Below the pieces are notes generated by a model. It saw nothing but the letters and a program-made list of their open reading frames with translations. It was not told the DNA's origin and did not search any database. DNA of 64,000 bases from Singulisphaera sp. GP187 (GTDB taxonomy: Bacteria > Planctomycetota > Planctomycetia > Gemmatales > Gemmataceae), in assembly GCA_945868575.1 (NCBI GenBank), contig CAMBMH010000001.1:1-64000 (forward strand), read 5' to 3'. This document shows, piece by piece, positions 43,621 to 54,049 of this stretch (position 1 is the stretch's first letter; each line of letters begins with the position of its first letter). Made by a program: the position numbers and the translations under genes.

Positions 43621-45663
43621 TTGAACAACCTTACTTGGGGTCGTGGAAGAGCAATTCCACTGGGATCCAGCTGGACCGGTGAGGGAATTAACTTCGCCGT
43701 TATTTCCAAACACGCAACCTCTGTAAACCTGCTTCTGTACCACCTCGAGAGTTCCGGTACCTCCGCAAAAATAGAACTTGATCCCGCCTTGAACCGTACC
43801 GGAGATCACTGGCATGTCCTCGTAAAAGGACTTCCTCCGGTTTTCCGTTATGCTTGGCAAGTCGATGGCCCAACCCGCTTAGGCCATTCCTTTTCCCCTG
43901 AAATTCCTCTGCTCGATCCCTCGGCAACCGCAATTACAGGTGGTGAAACCTGGGGCGAGATGGACCCCGAGGGAAGGTTTTCCCTGTTCCAAAGGCGCAA
44001 CTACCATTGGCAAGAGGATCGTCATCCAGCAATCCCTCCTGAAGATACGATCCTCTATGAACTTCATGTGCGCGGCTACACCAGGCACAGCTCGTCGGAA
44101 GTTGCTTATCCGGGTACGTTTCTGGGCCTCCTGGAAAAAATCAGCCACCTCAAATCACTCGGTATTACCGCCCTTGAACTCCTTCCCATTCACGAATTCG
44201 ATGAGACTGATTGCCCATTCATCAATCCCCAAACCGGGAAAAAAAATCTAAACCTTTGGGGATATAACACCATTGGTTTTGCGGCAGTAAAAGCTTCCCT
44301 CGCTGCCTCAGGTCCAGACCATGGACAAATGCACGAGTTTCGTGACCTTGTCGCGGGAATGCACCGGGAGGGAATTGAAGTTATTCTCGATGTCGTTTTC
44401 AACCACACAGGCGAAGGTGGGATCAATGGCCGAACCTTGTCCTTTCGGGGTTTGGACGATCCTCTCTTTTACATGATCGATTCCCAAGGGCGGTACCTCA
44501 ATTTCAGCGGGTGTGGCAACACAGTAAATTGCAATCAGCCCGTGGTTCGGGAACTTATTATTGATTGCTTACGATTTTGGATCCTTGATATGCATGTTGA
44601 TGGATTCAGGTTCGATCTTGCATCCGTTTTGGGTCGTGATCGTCATGGAAGGGTCATGGCCGATCCTCCGGTCGTGGAAATGATTGCAGAAGATGGGGTG
44701 CTGGCAAGTTCCAAACTGATCGCCGAACCATGGGACGCTGATGGCCTTTATCAAGTTGGCAACTTCCCTTTTGGGCGAAGATGGTCGGAATGGAACGGCC
44801 AATATCGTGACACTGTCAGGCGATTTTGGCTTACGGGAGGAGTCTCGGTGGGCGAGCTAGCCACCAGAATTTGTGGTAGCGCCGACCTGTATGAGCTTGC
44901 TGGGAGAACCCCATCCCATTCCGTAAATTTCATCACCTCACATGATGGATTTACGCTTTGGGATCTGGTCTCCTACTCCAAGAAACACAACCTTGCCAAC
45001 GGGGAAGGGAACAGAGACGGAACGGACCAGAATTATTCCAATAATTGCGGCGTGGAAGGGCCAACCCAGGATCCGGAAATCATGCGCTTGCGCCTGAAAC
45101 GGGCCAGAAACCTGATGGCGACACTGCTCCTTTCCCAGGGAATGCCAATGATCCTGGGGGGTGACGAAATTCTTCGCACCCAAAAAGGAAACAACAACGC
45201 ATGGTGCCAGGACAACGAAATTAGCTGGGTGGATTGGCGACTACAACCTTTCCAAACCCAATTTCTTCGATTCACAAAGGAAATGATCGCTTTTCGCAAA
45301 AGACATTCCGCCCTAAACCGGCGCGAATTTCTGAATCCGGAAGATGTTGCCTGGCACGGGCAGTTACCTTTGTTACCGGATTTCTCGCAATTTTCCGGGC
45401 ATATCGCTTTACAACTTTTTGGATCCCATACAGGAAGGGAACCCGACCAGGACCTCTATATTGCCTTTAGCATGGAGAAAAAGGAAACCTGGTGGGAATT
45501 GCCCCATCCTTCCAAGGGGAAATCCTGGGGCCGGTTCCTGGATACCACCCTTGAGGCTCCCAACGAGTTGGAACCATCCGAATCGCGTGAGATCTGCCTC
45601 CCGGGACAAACTTATCGATTGGGCCCCGAGGGCATCCTTGTCATGGTTGCCAAACCCGCTTGA
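43621..45663 (+). CDS. glgX: glycogen debranching enzyme GlgX
   Basis: 680 residues from TTG at 43621, which has AGGGA about 8 bases upstream; the frame also holds a TTG at 43552. The chosen start puts the N-terminus about 10 residues before PLGSSW, as in other GlgX. CBM48-like N-terminal domain, then GH13 TIM barrel. Seen: ELHVRGYT, DVVFNHTGEG, the nucleophile Asp in DGFRFDLA, the acid Glu in KLIAEPWD, and the third Asp in ITSHDGFTLWD. Hydrolyses alpha-1,6 branches of limit dextrins in glycogen breakdown. No other glycogen genes are adjacent. Confidence 0.93.
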   Translation: MNNLTWGRGRAIPLGSSWTGEGINFAVISKHATSVNLLLYHLESSGTSAKIELDPALNRTGDHWHVLVKGLPPVFRYAWQVDGPTRLGHSFSPEIPLLDPSATAITGGETWGEMDPEGRFSLFQRRNYHWQEDRHPAIPPEDTILYELHVRGYTRHSSSEVAYPGTFLGLLEKISHLKSLGITALELLPIHEFDETDCPFINPQTGKKNLNLWGYNTIGFAAVKASLAASGPDHGQMHEFRDLVAGMHREGIEVILDVVFNHTGEGGINGRTLSFRGLDDPLFYMIDSQGRYLNFSGCGNTVNCNQPVVRELIIDCLRFWILDMHVDGFRFDLASVLGRDRHGRVMADPPVVEMIAEDGVLASSKLIAEPWDADGLYQVGNFPFGRRWSEWNGQYRDTVRRFWLTGGVSVGELATRICGSADLYELAGRTPSHSVNFITSHDGFTLWDLVSYSKKHNLANGEGNRDGTDQNYSNNCGVEGPTQDPEIMRLRLKRARNLMATLLLSQGMPMILGGDEILRTQKGNNNAWCQDNEISWVDWRLQPFQTQFLRFTKEMIAFRKRHSALNRREFLNPEDVAWHGQLPLLPDFSQFSGHIALQLFGSHTGREPDQDLYIAFSMEKKETWWELPHPSKGKSWGRFLDTTLEAPNELEPSESREICLPGQTYRLGPEGILVMVAKPA

Positions 45664-45712
45664 TTTCGCCAAACTCCCAGTCGCAAATACCAAACCTAAT
45701 GGTCAAAAAAAC

Positions 45713-45749
45713 AAGGCACCGGGAATCACCCCGATGCCTTTTCTCTTTT
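45713..45749. terminator. bidirectional terminator between glgX and atpC
   Basis: Stem AAGGCA...TGCCTT with an inner CGGG/CCCG pairing and one mismatch; T-rich tracts on both flanks (TTTTCTCTTTT on plus, a run of seven T on minus). Serves glgX and the convergent ATP synthase operon. Confidence 0.8.
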
Positions 45750-45765
45750 AAGGTTTTTGCAAGTA

Positions 45766-46161
45766 TTAGGCTTTTGCGACCCGCAACATGATCTTGGCCC
45801 GTTCCCTTGCAGCCCGATTTTCTTCAAGAATTGCAGGGGACGCCGATCCAGGCGGAGAGGTTTCCACAAGCTTTTGAGTGGCAGGAATATCAATTTGAGC
45901 CTTGGGAACGGCTCGCCCAGTCAAAAGAGTGATGACCTCACCCTTCATCTGAACGATACCACCCTCGACATAAAATGTTTGTTCCTTGCCTGCTGATCGA
46001 ATAACCAGACTTCCCGGTTTCATGCGACCAACAAGCGGTGCACGACCCGGAAGAAAGCCGGACTGTCCATCAAACAGTGGCAGGGAAACATATTCCGCCG
46101 GAGTATCAATCACCGCTTTTTCAGGGGTGACGACCACACAACGGAGGGTTCGGTTTGCCAT
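45766..46161 (-). CDS. atpC: ATP synthase epsilon subunit
   Basis: 131 residues. The N-terminal beta sandwich has VVTPEKAVIDTPAEYVSLPLFDGQSGFLPGRAPLVG, typical for epsilon, followed by FYVEGGIVQM. The C-terminal helices are Ala/Arg-rich (REAKIMLRVAKA-like end). Last gene of the operon; GGGAGG precedes the ATG, 3 bases after atpD. Regulates F1 activity and couples rotation. Confidence 0.95.
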   Translation of the reverse strand: MANRTLRCVVVTPEKAVIDTPAEYVSLPLFDGQSGFLPGRAPLVGRMKPGSLVIRSAGKEQTFYVEGGIVQMKGEVITLLTGRAVPKAQIDIPATQKLVETSPPGSASPAILEENRAARERAKIMLRVAKA

Positions 46162-46164
46162 GGG

Positions 46165-47655
<1,491 letters not shown>

Positions 47656-47738
47656 CTATTATGCTTGGTTGATCTTTTCAGCCCGTCGGGGGATTGATAT
47701 TTGCCATTCCTGCGGGATTCCCGATTAAGATCGGGGTC

Positions 47739-48632
47739 CTATTCAAGCGCTGCCGCACCGCCAATAACCTCCGAGATTTCCTTGGTGATATTGGCCTGGC
47801 GGGCACGGTTGTATTGGCGGCTGATGGTCTTGATCATGCCATCCGCATTTTCGGTTGCCGCCTTCATTGTGACTCGGCGACCAATCTGTTCACTAACCGC
47901 GGCGTCAAGGAAGCATTTGAACAACCGTGTCCTGAAAGATTGCGGGAGCAATTCATCAAGGATTTCCGAGGCATTGGGCACAAACTCATAATCCACCGGA
48001 ACGGAGGTTTGTTGTGAGTCCTTCACTTTTTTGGTAGTGTCTTGCGGCAAGCCGGCCAGCGGAAGCAAGGTTTCAACCACAGGAGTCTGACGAGCTGCTG
48101 TTAGGAATTTCATGTAGGCAACATCGACCTGGTCCACCTCTCCGGCCAAGAAAGCGGCGAGGTATTTTCGGGCGACGGGCTCAAGATCTTCCCACTTGGG
48201 TTTGTCATCAAACTGGGTGTAGGTCGCTACGGTTACAACCTTTTGATATTTGAACGCGTTGATTCCGCGCTTTCCTGATGCTTCGACATCCAGGGAAATG
48301 TTTTGCTCTTTGGCCCGACGAATGCGCAGATTGGCCTCGCGGAGGATGCCTGCATTGTAACCGCCGCAAAGACCACGATTTGAACAGATCACCAAAAGGA
48401 TGGCTTTTTTGACAGGGCTTCGGGTTGCCAATAGTGGGTGTTGGCCGCTGGAGCCACTTCGAGCAAGATCCGCGGCAACTTCCGCTATCTTGCGGGTAAA
48501 GGCTTCCGCTTCGGTCGCCCTGTCCAGCGCCTTTTTGAAGCGCGCAGTAGCAATCAGCTCCATTGTCCGGGTAATTTTCCGGATGTTGCGGATCGCCTTG
48601 CGCCGACTGACTAGCTCACGCGTCTTGGCCAC
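47739..48632 (-). CDS. atpG: ATP synthase gamma subunit
   Basis: 297 residues from a GTG start. Central rotor shaft. N-terminal [29 protein letters not shown] and the C-terminal helix with [35 protein letters not shown] are conserved. Middle [10 protein letters not shown] matches. About 65 bases after atpA; this gap has GC-rich stems (about 48650-48695) but no U-run. Confidence 0.95.
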   Translation of the reverse strand: [297 protein letters not shown]

Positions 48633-48699
48633 GACTCACCCTGTGCCTGTTAGGGGCCCCGGAACCTCCAGGGCCCAACCCCAAAAAACGGGGTCCTAT

Positions 48700-50397
48700 T
48701 TACGGACGGAATTGAAGAGCAAAGTCCTTGATCGCTTTCTCAAGCCCCTTGGTAAGGTCCGGAGTAAGCTTCTTCTCCTTGAGGATACCGTTTCGGACCT
48801 CGGGAGTTTGCTCCTTAAAATAGCGAAGGAACTGCGTTTCCCAAGCCTGAACCTGATTCCGGGGCACGCTGTCAAGCATTCCCTTTGTCGCGGCAAAAAT
48901 GATTGCCACCTGATCTACAAAACTCATGGGAACATTGGCGCCCTGCTTGAGGACTTCAACAACCCTGTAGCCCCGATCAAGTTGACCTTGGGTGGCTTTG
49001 TCCAGTTCGGTACCCAGTTGGGCAAAAGCCTCAAGTTCACGGAAAGCGGCAAGGTCAAGACGAAGGCTACCAGCCACGCTCTTCATTGCGCCCGTTTGAG
49101 CTTTGCTGCCCACGCGGCTTACCGAGATACCAACATCCACCGCAGGACGCAAACCGGCGTTAAACAATGAACCCTGCAGATAAATCTGACCATCCGTAAT
49201 GGAGATCACATTCGTTGGGATGTAGGCCGAAACCTCACCCTCCAGGGTTTCAATGATCGGAAGCGCGGTGAGCGAACCACCCGACGCCACTACCCTTGCG
49301 AGCTTGTGGCCGGGGAATTTGGGAAGCACATGCTTGTGGGCGTGCTCTTTTTCCAAAGGTCCAACGTAAACCTTGGCTGCTTCACCTTGTCCGCGAGTTT
49401 GCTCGGCGGCATTGGTGGCACCAGAGTCATCCACGATTTTCGAATCGTCTGCGCCAGTGGGAACAATCACCCATCGCTCGGCCATTTTCACAGACCGCTC
49501 AAGAAGGCGGCTGTGAGCATAGAAAATATCACCAGGGTAGGCTTCACGACCTGGGGGACGACGCATAAGCAGCGAGAGCTGACGATAAGCGGCGGCCTGT
49601 TTGGAAAGGTCGTCGTAAACGCAAAGGGTGTGTTGCCCCTTGTGCATAAAGCCTTCCGCAATGGCGCAACCCGCATAAGGCGCGAGGTATTGCAAAGGAG
49701 CCGCAGTTGCCGAAGACGCAATCACAACGATCGTGTAGTCCATCGCACCATTTGCGCGGAGGATCTCGATCAGTTTTGCAACGGTTGATTCTTTTTGACC
49801 GATGGCAACATAAACACACACAACATCGCCACCCTTTTGGTTCAGGATGGTATCAATAGCGATGGTCGTTTTGCCCGTCTTGCGGTCACCAATGATCAGT
49901 TCGCGCTGTCCGCGACCAATTGGAATCATGGCATCAATAGCCTTGATTCCCGTTTGGAGGGGCTCTTCAACGGGCTGGCGAGCTGCAATTCCAGGAGCAG
50001 GCGCCTCGACAAAGCGGGACTCGCTGGTGATGATTGGGCCCTTGCCATCCATTGGGTTGCCAAGAGGGTCAACCACACGGCCAATCATCGCATCACCTAC
50101 TGGCACCTGCAGGAGGCGTCCGGTGGCTACAACTTCATCACCCTCGGTCAATTCGAGGTAGTTACCGAGGATGATAACACCCACGGAAGTCTCTTCGAGG
50201 TTGAAGGCGAGCCCGATCACCTTGGTGCGGGTGAACTCGACCATCTCACCGGCCATCACATTGGACAGGCCATGAACCCGAGCAATACCATCGCCTACCT
50301 CGAGGACCTTGCCGGTTTCCCGTGCCTCGAGACGATCCCGATATTTCTCGACCTCACTCTGGAGTACGGAAACGATCTCGTCCGGCTTGAATTTCAT
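48700..50397 (-). CDS. atpA: ATP synthase alpha subunit with a large insertion
   Basis: 565 residues from the ATG at 50397 (another ATG at 50415), against about 505 in most bacteria. N-terminal crown [10 protein letters not shown]-loop GDRKTGKTT and C-terminal [18 protein letters not shown] match. The excess lies between LLERSVKM and GGSLTALPI: about 60 extra residues with Lys/His-rich [13 protein letters not shown] (49290-49480). Non-catalytic nucleotide subunit of F1. Its 5' end overlaps atpH by about 44 bases. Confidence 0.96.
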   Translation of the reverse strand: MKFKPDEIVSVLQSEVEKYRDRLEARETGKVLEVGDGIARVHGLSNVMAGEMVEFTRTKVIGLAFNLEETSVGVIILGNYLELTEGDEVVATGRLLQVPVGDAMIGRVVDPLGNPMDGKGPIITSESRFVEAPAPGIAARQPVEEPLQTGIKAIDAMIPIGRGQRELIIGDRKTGKTTIAIDTILNQKGGDVVCVYVAIGQKESTVAKLIEILRANGAMDYTIVVIASSATAAPLQYLAPYAGCAIAEGFMHKGQHTLCVYDDLSKQAAAYRQLSLLMRRPPGREAYPGDIFYAHSRLLERSVKMAERWVIVPTGADDSKIVDDSGATNAAEQTRGQGEAAKVYVGPLEKEHAHKHVLPKFPGHKLARVVASGGSLTALPIIETLEGEVSAYIPTNVISITDGQIYLQGSLFNAGLRPAVDVGISVSRVGSKAQTGAMKSVAGSLRLDLAAFRELEAFAQLGTELDKATQGQLDRGYRVVEVLKQGANVPMSFVDQVAIIFAATKGMLDSVPRNQVQAWETQFLRYFKEQTPEVRNGILKEKKLTPDLTKGLEKAIKDFALQFRP

Positions 50398-50989
50398 GAG
50401 TGCCTTTCTCCTCAAGTAACTGCGTCAGTCGGTTAAGCTTTGACTTGCTGCTCTGATCCCAAACCATATCACCCACTCGGACAACCATCCCGCCAAGGAG
50501 AGTTGGATCAAGCTTCTGGTGAAATCTTGGGACCTTGCCCAAACGATTGCGGATCACACCTTCGATATTCGCCAATTGCTCAGGCGAAAGGGAATAAACA
50601 GAGGTTACATCCACATCGACCCTGCCCTGCTTGGCATCGTCGAATTTTTGGTAGGCGACAAGAATGTCACCAAAAAGGTATAGCCTATCGTGATTGTTTA
50701 GAACCTGAACAAAGTTGGAAAGCAATTCGTCAACCTTGCCTTCGAAAACCTTCTTGAGGAGCTCTCCACGCTGGTCACGACTAGTTCCATTGCCCTCGAA
50801 AAAGAGCTTGATGAGCTCACCGCTTCGAATGGCTGTAGCCAACCCTTCAGCTTCCTCGCGAATTGCCGAGGAGCGTCCATGTGTGTTGGCGGCACTCCAG
50901 AGTGCCTCTGTATATGTATCGATCAGGCGACGGGAAGTATTATCAAAATATCCCTGCTCGGTCGCCTCGGTCAAATTATTTTCAACCAT
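50354..50989 (-). CDS. atpH: ATP synthase delta subunit
   Basis: 211 residues. Stator subunit connecting b dimer to the top of F1. The helical N-terminal domain ([10 protein letters not shown]) and the C-terminal [25 protein letters not shown] and [13 protein letters not shown] segments fit OSCP/delta. Longer N-terminus than E. coli (177 aa). Overlaps the start of atpA and starts about 3 bases after atpF. Confidence 0.93.
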   Translation of the reverse strand: MVENNLTEATEQGYFDNTSRRLIDTYTEALWSAANTHGRSSAIREEAEGLATAIRSGELIKLFFEGNGTSRDQRGELLKKVFEGKVDELLSNFVQVLNNHDRLYLFGDILVAYQKFDDAKQGRVDVDVTSVYSLSPEQLANIEGVIRNRLGKVPRFHQKLDPTLLGGMVVRVGDMVWDQSSKSKLNRLTQLLEEKGTHEIQAGRDRFRTPE

Positions 50990-50992
50990 GGC

Positions 50993-51679
50993 TTAGCGTA
51001 CCCCGGGAACGGCCATAGATCGGTCCAAATCCACAATCGCTTCGTCCAAAAGGCGGGCGTGATCAGGCTCCGAAACCTGTCGACCCAAAACCTTTGATGT
51101 AAGAAGGCTCGCCAATTTGACCGAACGAAGGGAAATTTCCTGAAGAGCCTGGTCCTTGGCCGTTTCCAGGTCGCGATGAAGACGCTCGCGCTCGGCGGCA
51201 ATTTCTTCACGGGCCCGCCCAAGCATCTCTTCACGGAGGTTTTGGCCATCGCGGCGAGCCTCATCAACCATCTGTCGAACCTGATCACCAGCCTGAGCCA
51301 GTTTTTCATCGAGTTCTGAACGAAGAGAGGCAGCTTCCGCACGAGCCTTGGCAGCATCGTCAGACGCCTTTTGGAGAGTTTTTTCCCTCTCGTCCAACGC
51401 TTCCATGATGGGCTTCCAAGCAAAGCGCTGGAGCACCAAAATCAAACCTGCAAAAACAAAAAAGGAAAACAGGGCCGTGTCAACAGACCAACCAAAGGGC
51501 TCAAACTCCCCTTGATGGGCTCCGTGGCCACCAGCCTCCCCCCCTTTGAGTTCGCCACCGGTTGAAGCAGTCACTACAGGTGCTTTCGCTTTGGAATCCG
51601 ATGTAGACTTTACATCAGCCTTGGCGGAACCTGATGCCATGACCAAGCTGGCAAACAAAACAAAAAGGAATGCGCGCAT
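50993..51679 (-). CDS. atpF: ATP synthase b subunit with an N-terminal signal-like extension
   Basis: 228 residues. A signal-peptide-like segment (FLFVLFASLVMASGSAKA, residues 4-21) and a linker of about 35 residues with GGHGAHQGE precede the true membrane helix (ALFSFFVFAGLILVLQRFAW). Then the b-type dimer coiled coil: MEALDEREKTLQKASDDAAKARAEA. The extension is seen in planctomycete b subunits; cleavage cannot be shown from sequence alone. Confidence 0.92.
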   Translation of the reverse strand: MRAFLFVLFASLVMASGSAKADVKSTSDSKAKAPVVTASTGGELKGGEAGGHGAHQGEFEPFGWSVDTALFSFFVFAGLILVLQRFAWKPIMEALDEREKTLQKASDDAAKARAEAASLRSELDEKLAQAGDQVRQMVDEARRDGQNLREEMLGRAREEIAAERERLHRDLETAKDQALQEISLRSVKLASLLTSKVLGRQVSEPDHARLLDEAIVDLDRSMAVPGVR

Positions 51680-51768
51680 GCGTATAGACCCCGAGTAAAG
51701 GTCCGTTTCCGGGACCCCTGCCCATACCGCCCCAAACTTCCAAAGAAGAGGGGGCCACCCACACCAAG

Positions 51769-51795
51769 CCCGAAACCGGATCCACCGGTATCGGG
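51769..51795 (-). other. hairpin in the atpE-atpF intergenic region
   Basis: CCCGA-N-ACCGG stem with CCGGT-N-TCGGG, interrupted by one mismatch, around a 5-base loop, 27 bases after the atpE stop on the transcript. No U-run. A second small stem (GGTCC/GGACC, about 51700-51716) lies closer to atpF. Possible mRNA-stabilising or partial-attenuation element to raise c-subunit output. Confidence 0.45.
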
Positions 51796-51821
51796 CACCT
51801 AGCAGCGATCCACCAGTTCGG

Positions 51822-52103
51822 TTAGAACAGGGTGAACAGGAGGGCCAGAAGGGTTACACCTTCCAAAAGCGCCGCGATGATGATCGCGCCGGTTTGGATC
51901 GCAGGTGCAATTTCAGGCTGACGAGCCATCGATTCGGTCATGGATTTACCAATAAATCCAAGGCCGATACCAGCGCCCAAAAGAATAAGCCCCAAACCCA
52001 GGCCCTTACCGATGCGGACCAGGCCCTCATCGGCAGCCATGATTGGATCGGCCATAAGAGCAACGGCCGCAACTGCCAAAACCAGAAGTTTCAAAGACTT
52101 CAT
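51822..52103 (-). CDS. atpE: ATP synthase c subunit with signal sequence
   Basis: 93 residues. The N-terminus MKSLKLLVLAVAAVALMA looks like a cleavable signal peptide (to about residue 23). Helix 1 (IGKGLGLGLILLGAGIGLGFI), loop ARQPE and helix 2 with the ion-binding Glu in ALLEGVTLLA follow. Gly after that Glu and no Gln in helix 1 suggest proton, not sodium, translocation. Strong GGAGGAG before the ATG fits the high copy number needed. Confidence 0.95.
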   Translation of the reverse strand: MKSLKLLVLAVAAVALMADPIMAADEGLVRIGKGLGLGLILLGAGIGLGFIGKSMTESMARQPEIAPAIQTGAIIIAALLEGVTLLALLFTLF

Positions 52104-52182
52104 CTTCCCAACTCCTCCTTCAAAATTGCGGCTTCAAAACCGCCCAAGAGAAAAAAACAACTTGGTTTGTTGATACCCGTCA

Positions 52183-53139
52183 CTAGTGCGCCGGATGAGG
52201 CGCATGGGTATTCCCATGACCGCCATCATGGGGATCATGTTCGCCATGTCCATGATCGTCATGGGCATGGCCGGAATGCGTCGCCATACCCATGAACAAG
52301 GCAGTCAAAAGGGTGAACACAAAAGCCTGCAGGAATGCAACAAAGAGTTCCAGACAGCTAAGTGCAATACAAATGCAAATACTTCCAATACCCACCGCTG
52401 GATGTAACCACCAACGCATGGAGTCAGGTGATTTAGCAGCGGTTAGAATAAAGCTCAAGAGGACCGCAAGTGCAACGTGGCCACCGTACATGTTTGCGAA
52501 CAGACGAATAGCCAAAACGGCGCTTCGAATGAACACCCCAAGGAATTCAATTCCGAAAAGCAAACCACTCACCAGGAAACCACCCGGAAGAGAGATGGGC
52601 ATCCAAAAACCCTTAAGGTATCCAACAACACCATTGGCACGAATTCCGTTGAAATTTATTGCGATACAGCTTACCGCTGCGATACCGACAGTTACAGCAA
52701 TACTGGCAGTCGGACTACCACCTAGCGGGGCAGGAATCATACCTAATAAATTACAAGTTAAAACAAAGAGAAACATTGTCCATAGCAGTGGAAGAAAACG
52801 CTCTGCCTGGTCACCCAAATTCGGCTTGGCGATGTTGTCCCTTATGTAAACAAGAATTAGTTCGAGGAAATTGTAGAAAGGCCCCTTGGGTAGCTTTCCA
52901 CCTTTGATAGCCCGGGCCATGGCGATACCGCAGAATGCAACAATTCCAGCAGCAATTAGTAACAAAACCATGAACTTGGTGACTTGAAACGAACCGAAGT
53001 GAGGAAGGTGATATTCAATACCTTCGGGGAAAATTCCCTTGGGCTCGAAAAGTGCCCAATGGTTTTTATCCTTTGGCTCTTCCAAAGCAGTCCGCAGAAT
53101 CGGGTCAAGGCCTCCGCCTTGTGCAAACAACAAAGACAT
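52183..53139 (-). CDS. atpB: ATP synthase a subunit with a His-rich C-terminal tail
   Basis: 318 residues from the ATG at 53139. Stator channel subunit. Membrane helices with LPLLWTMFLFVLTCNLLG and the key Arg in LAIRLFANMYGGH. The last 31 residues contain 11 His with Asp/Gly. E. coli a is 271 aa, so the extra length is mostly the N-terminal segment and this tail. About 20 bases after the AtpI-like gene. Confidence 0.95.
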   Translation of the reverse strand: MSLLFAQGGGLDPILRTALEEPKDKNHWALFEPKGIFPEGIEYHLPHFGSFQVTKFMVLLLIAAGIVAFCGIAMARAIKGGKLPKGPFYNFLELILVYIRDNIAKPNLGDQAERFLPLLWTMFLFVLTCNLLGMIPAPLGGSPTASIAVTVGIAAVSCIAINFNGIRANGVVGYLKGFWMPISLPGGFLVSGLLFGIEFLGVFIRSAVLAIRLFANMYGGHVALAVLLSFILTAAKSPDSMRWWLHPAVGIGSICICIALSCLELFVAFLQAFVFTLLTALFMGMATHSGHAHDDHGHGEHDPHDGGHGNTHAPHPAH

Positions 53140-53158
53140 GCACTTAACCCTAACGGTA

Positions 53159-53572
53159 CTAGGTCTGACCGGATTCCTCACCGGGCAAAGCCTTCGCCGC
53201 AACCACAAACCACCCTAATGAAGAAACTACCAAATAGGAGAGAAACAGCCAGATGAGAAAGGAATTTTTGTCAGCAAACGGCACAAAAGCACGACGAACA
53301 ACGAGCACAAGGATCCCAATGGTTAACAACTTCGTAAGCGACCCACCCATTAGAATTAGCGCCCTTTTCCTGATTGACTCCTCTGTGGCCAAAGCAACCA
53401 GCACAACCGGAACCACCCCCATCAAAATAATGAGGTATGCCGTGACAGCTGCTTGAAGCTGATCTCCCCCACCAATTTCCAACGAATCCATAAGCCCGCC
53501 AATGATTGAAAAACCTCCCAAAACAAGGATCACCGGGGTCAAAAACAACTTTATAAACCGGGCAATCATCAT
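53159..53572 (-). CDS. small four-helix membrane protein of the atp operon (AtpI-like)
   Basis: 137 residues from the ATG at 53572, which overlaps the stop of the atpZ-type gene as ATGA; the longer open frame to 53845 is rejected because it covers atpZ. Four hydrophobic helices (IKLFLTPVILVLGGFSIIGGL, AYLIILMGVVPVVLVALA, LLTIGILVLVV, IWLFLSYLVVSSLGW), as in AtpI chaperone-like proteins. Probably helps assemble the c-ring or supply Mg2+; this is known of AtpI elsewhere and inferred here. Confidence 0.7.
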   Translation of the reverse strand: MMIARFIKLFLTPVILVLGGFSIIGGLMDSLEIGGGDQLQAAVTAYLIILMGVVPVVLVALATEESIRKRALILMGGSLTKLLTIGILVLVVRRAFVPFADKNSFLIWLFLSYLVVSSLGWFVVAAKALPGEESGQT

Positions 53573-53823
53573 GGGGCCTTGGGAACCGATTGGTTTTGGT
53601 TTTGGTTTGGATTGGCCATCGGGGCCTTTGACACTGGGTTGAGCATTTTGATCAGATGAACCCCTACCGATATAAATCCCAATACGGCTCCAACAATCGT
53701 CCAGGCAGGCAGGGTTTGAAAATAAAAATCCGCCAGGATACCCAAAACCGCCGGCGAGGCCATTTCCCCTCCCAAAGCTACGAACTGCATGGGCTGAGGC
53801 CCGGAAACCGGCTTTTTTTGCAT
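53569..53823 (-). CDS. atpZ: AtpZ/AtpI-family F1Fo-associated protein
   Basis: 84 residues from the ATG at 53823 with GGAGAAG upstream. Two membrane helices: FVALGGEMASPAVLGILADF and WTIVGAVLGFISVGVHLI. They match the AtpZ-type pattern, including a Gly-rich first helix and a short turn. The C-terminus is Asn/Gln/Pro-rich (NPNQNQNQS). First gene of the ATP synthase operon. Divergent from the FHA/pseudokinase-like gene, with about 225 bases between the starts that should contain the operon promoter; no clear -35/-10 was seen. Confidence 0.8.
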   Translation of the reverse strand: MQKKPVSGPQPMQFVALGGEMASPAVLGILADFYFQTLPAWTIVGAVLGFISVGVHLIKMLNPVSKAPMANPNQNQNQSVPKAP

Positions 53824-54049
53824 CCCGACTTCTCCAAATCGCCATTTTAACCCAGTCAACGCAAAAGGCCGAACAAATGACCTTCCCTTTTCAGCCAAAG
53901 GATGTCATAGGGCGAGATGTGGGACTTTCCGCTTGGTTGGATTCGTCCAGCAGGATTTGTGAACCATCCTGGTTTGGCAAAAACCAATTGCCAATAAAAC
54001 AATTTTCCGGTCGGCAATAGTCCGGCCGCTTGAGGATTCGCTGAAAGCC

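Noticed and set aside
51822-52103. Sodium-type ATP synthase c ring
   Set aside because: Helix 1 has no Gln at the sodium-ligand position and Gly follows the key Glu, so a proton type is more likely.
53573-53845. 5' extension of the AtpI-like gene
   Set aside because: It overlaps atpZ in another frame; the ATG at 53572 overlaps the atpZ stop as ATGA, a typical coupled start.
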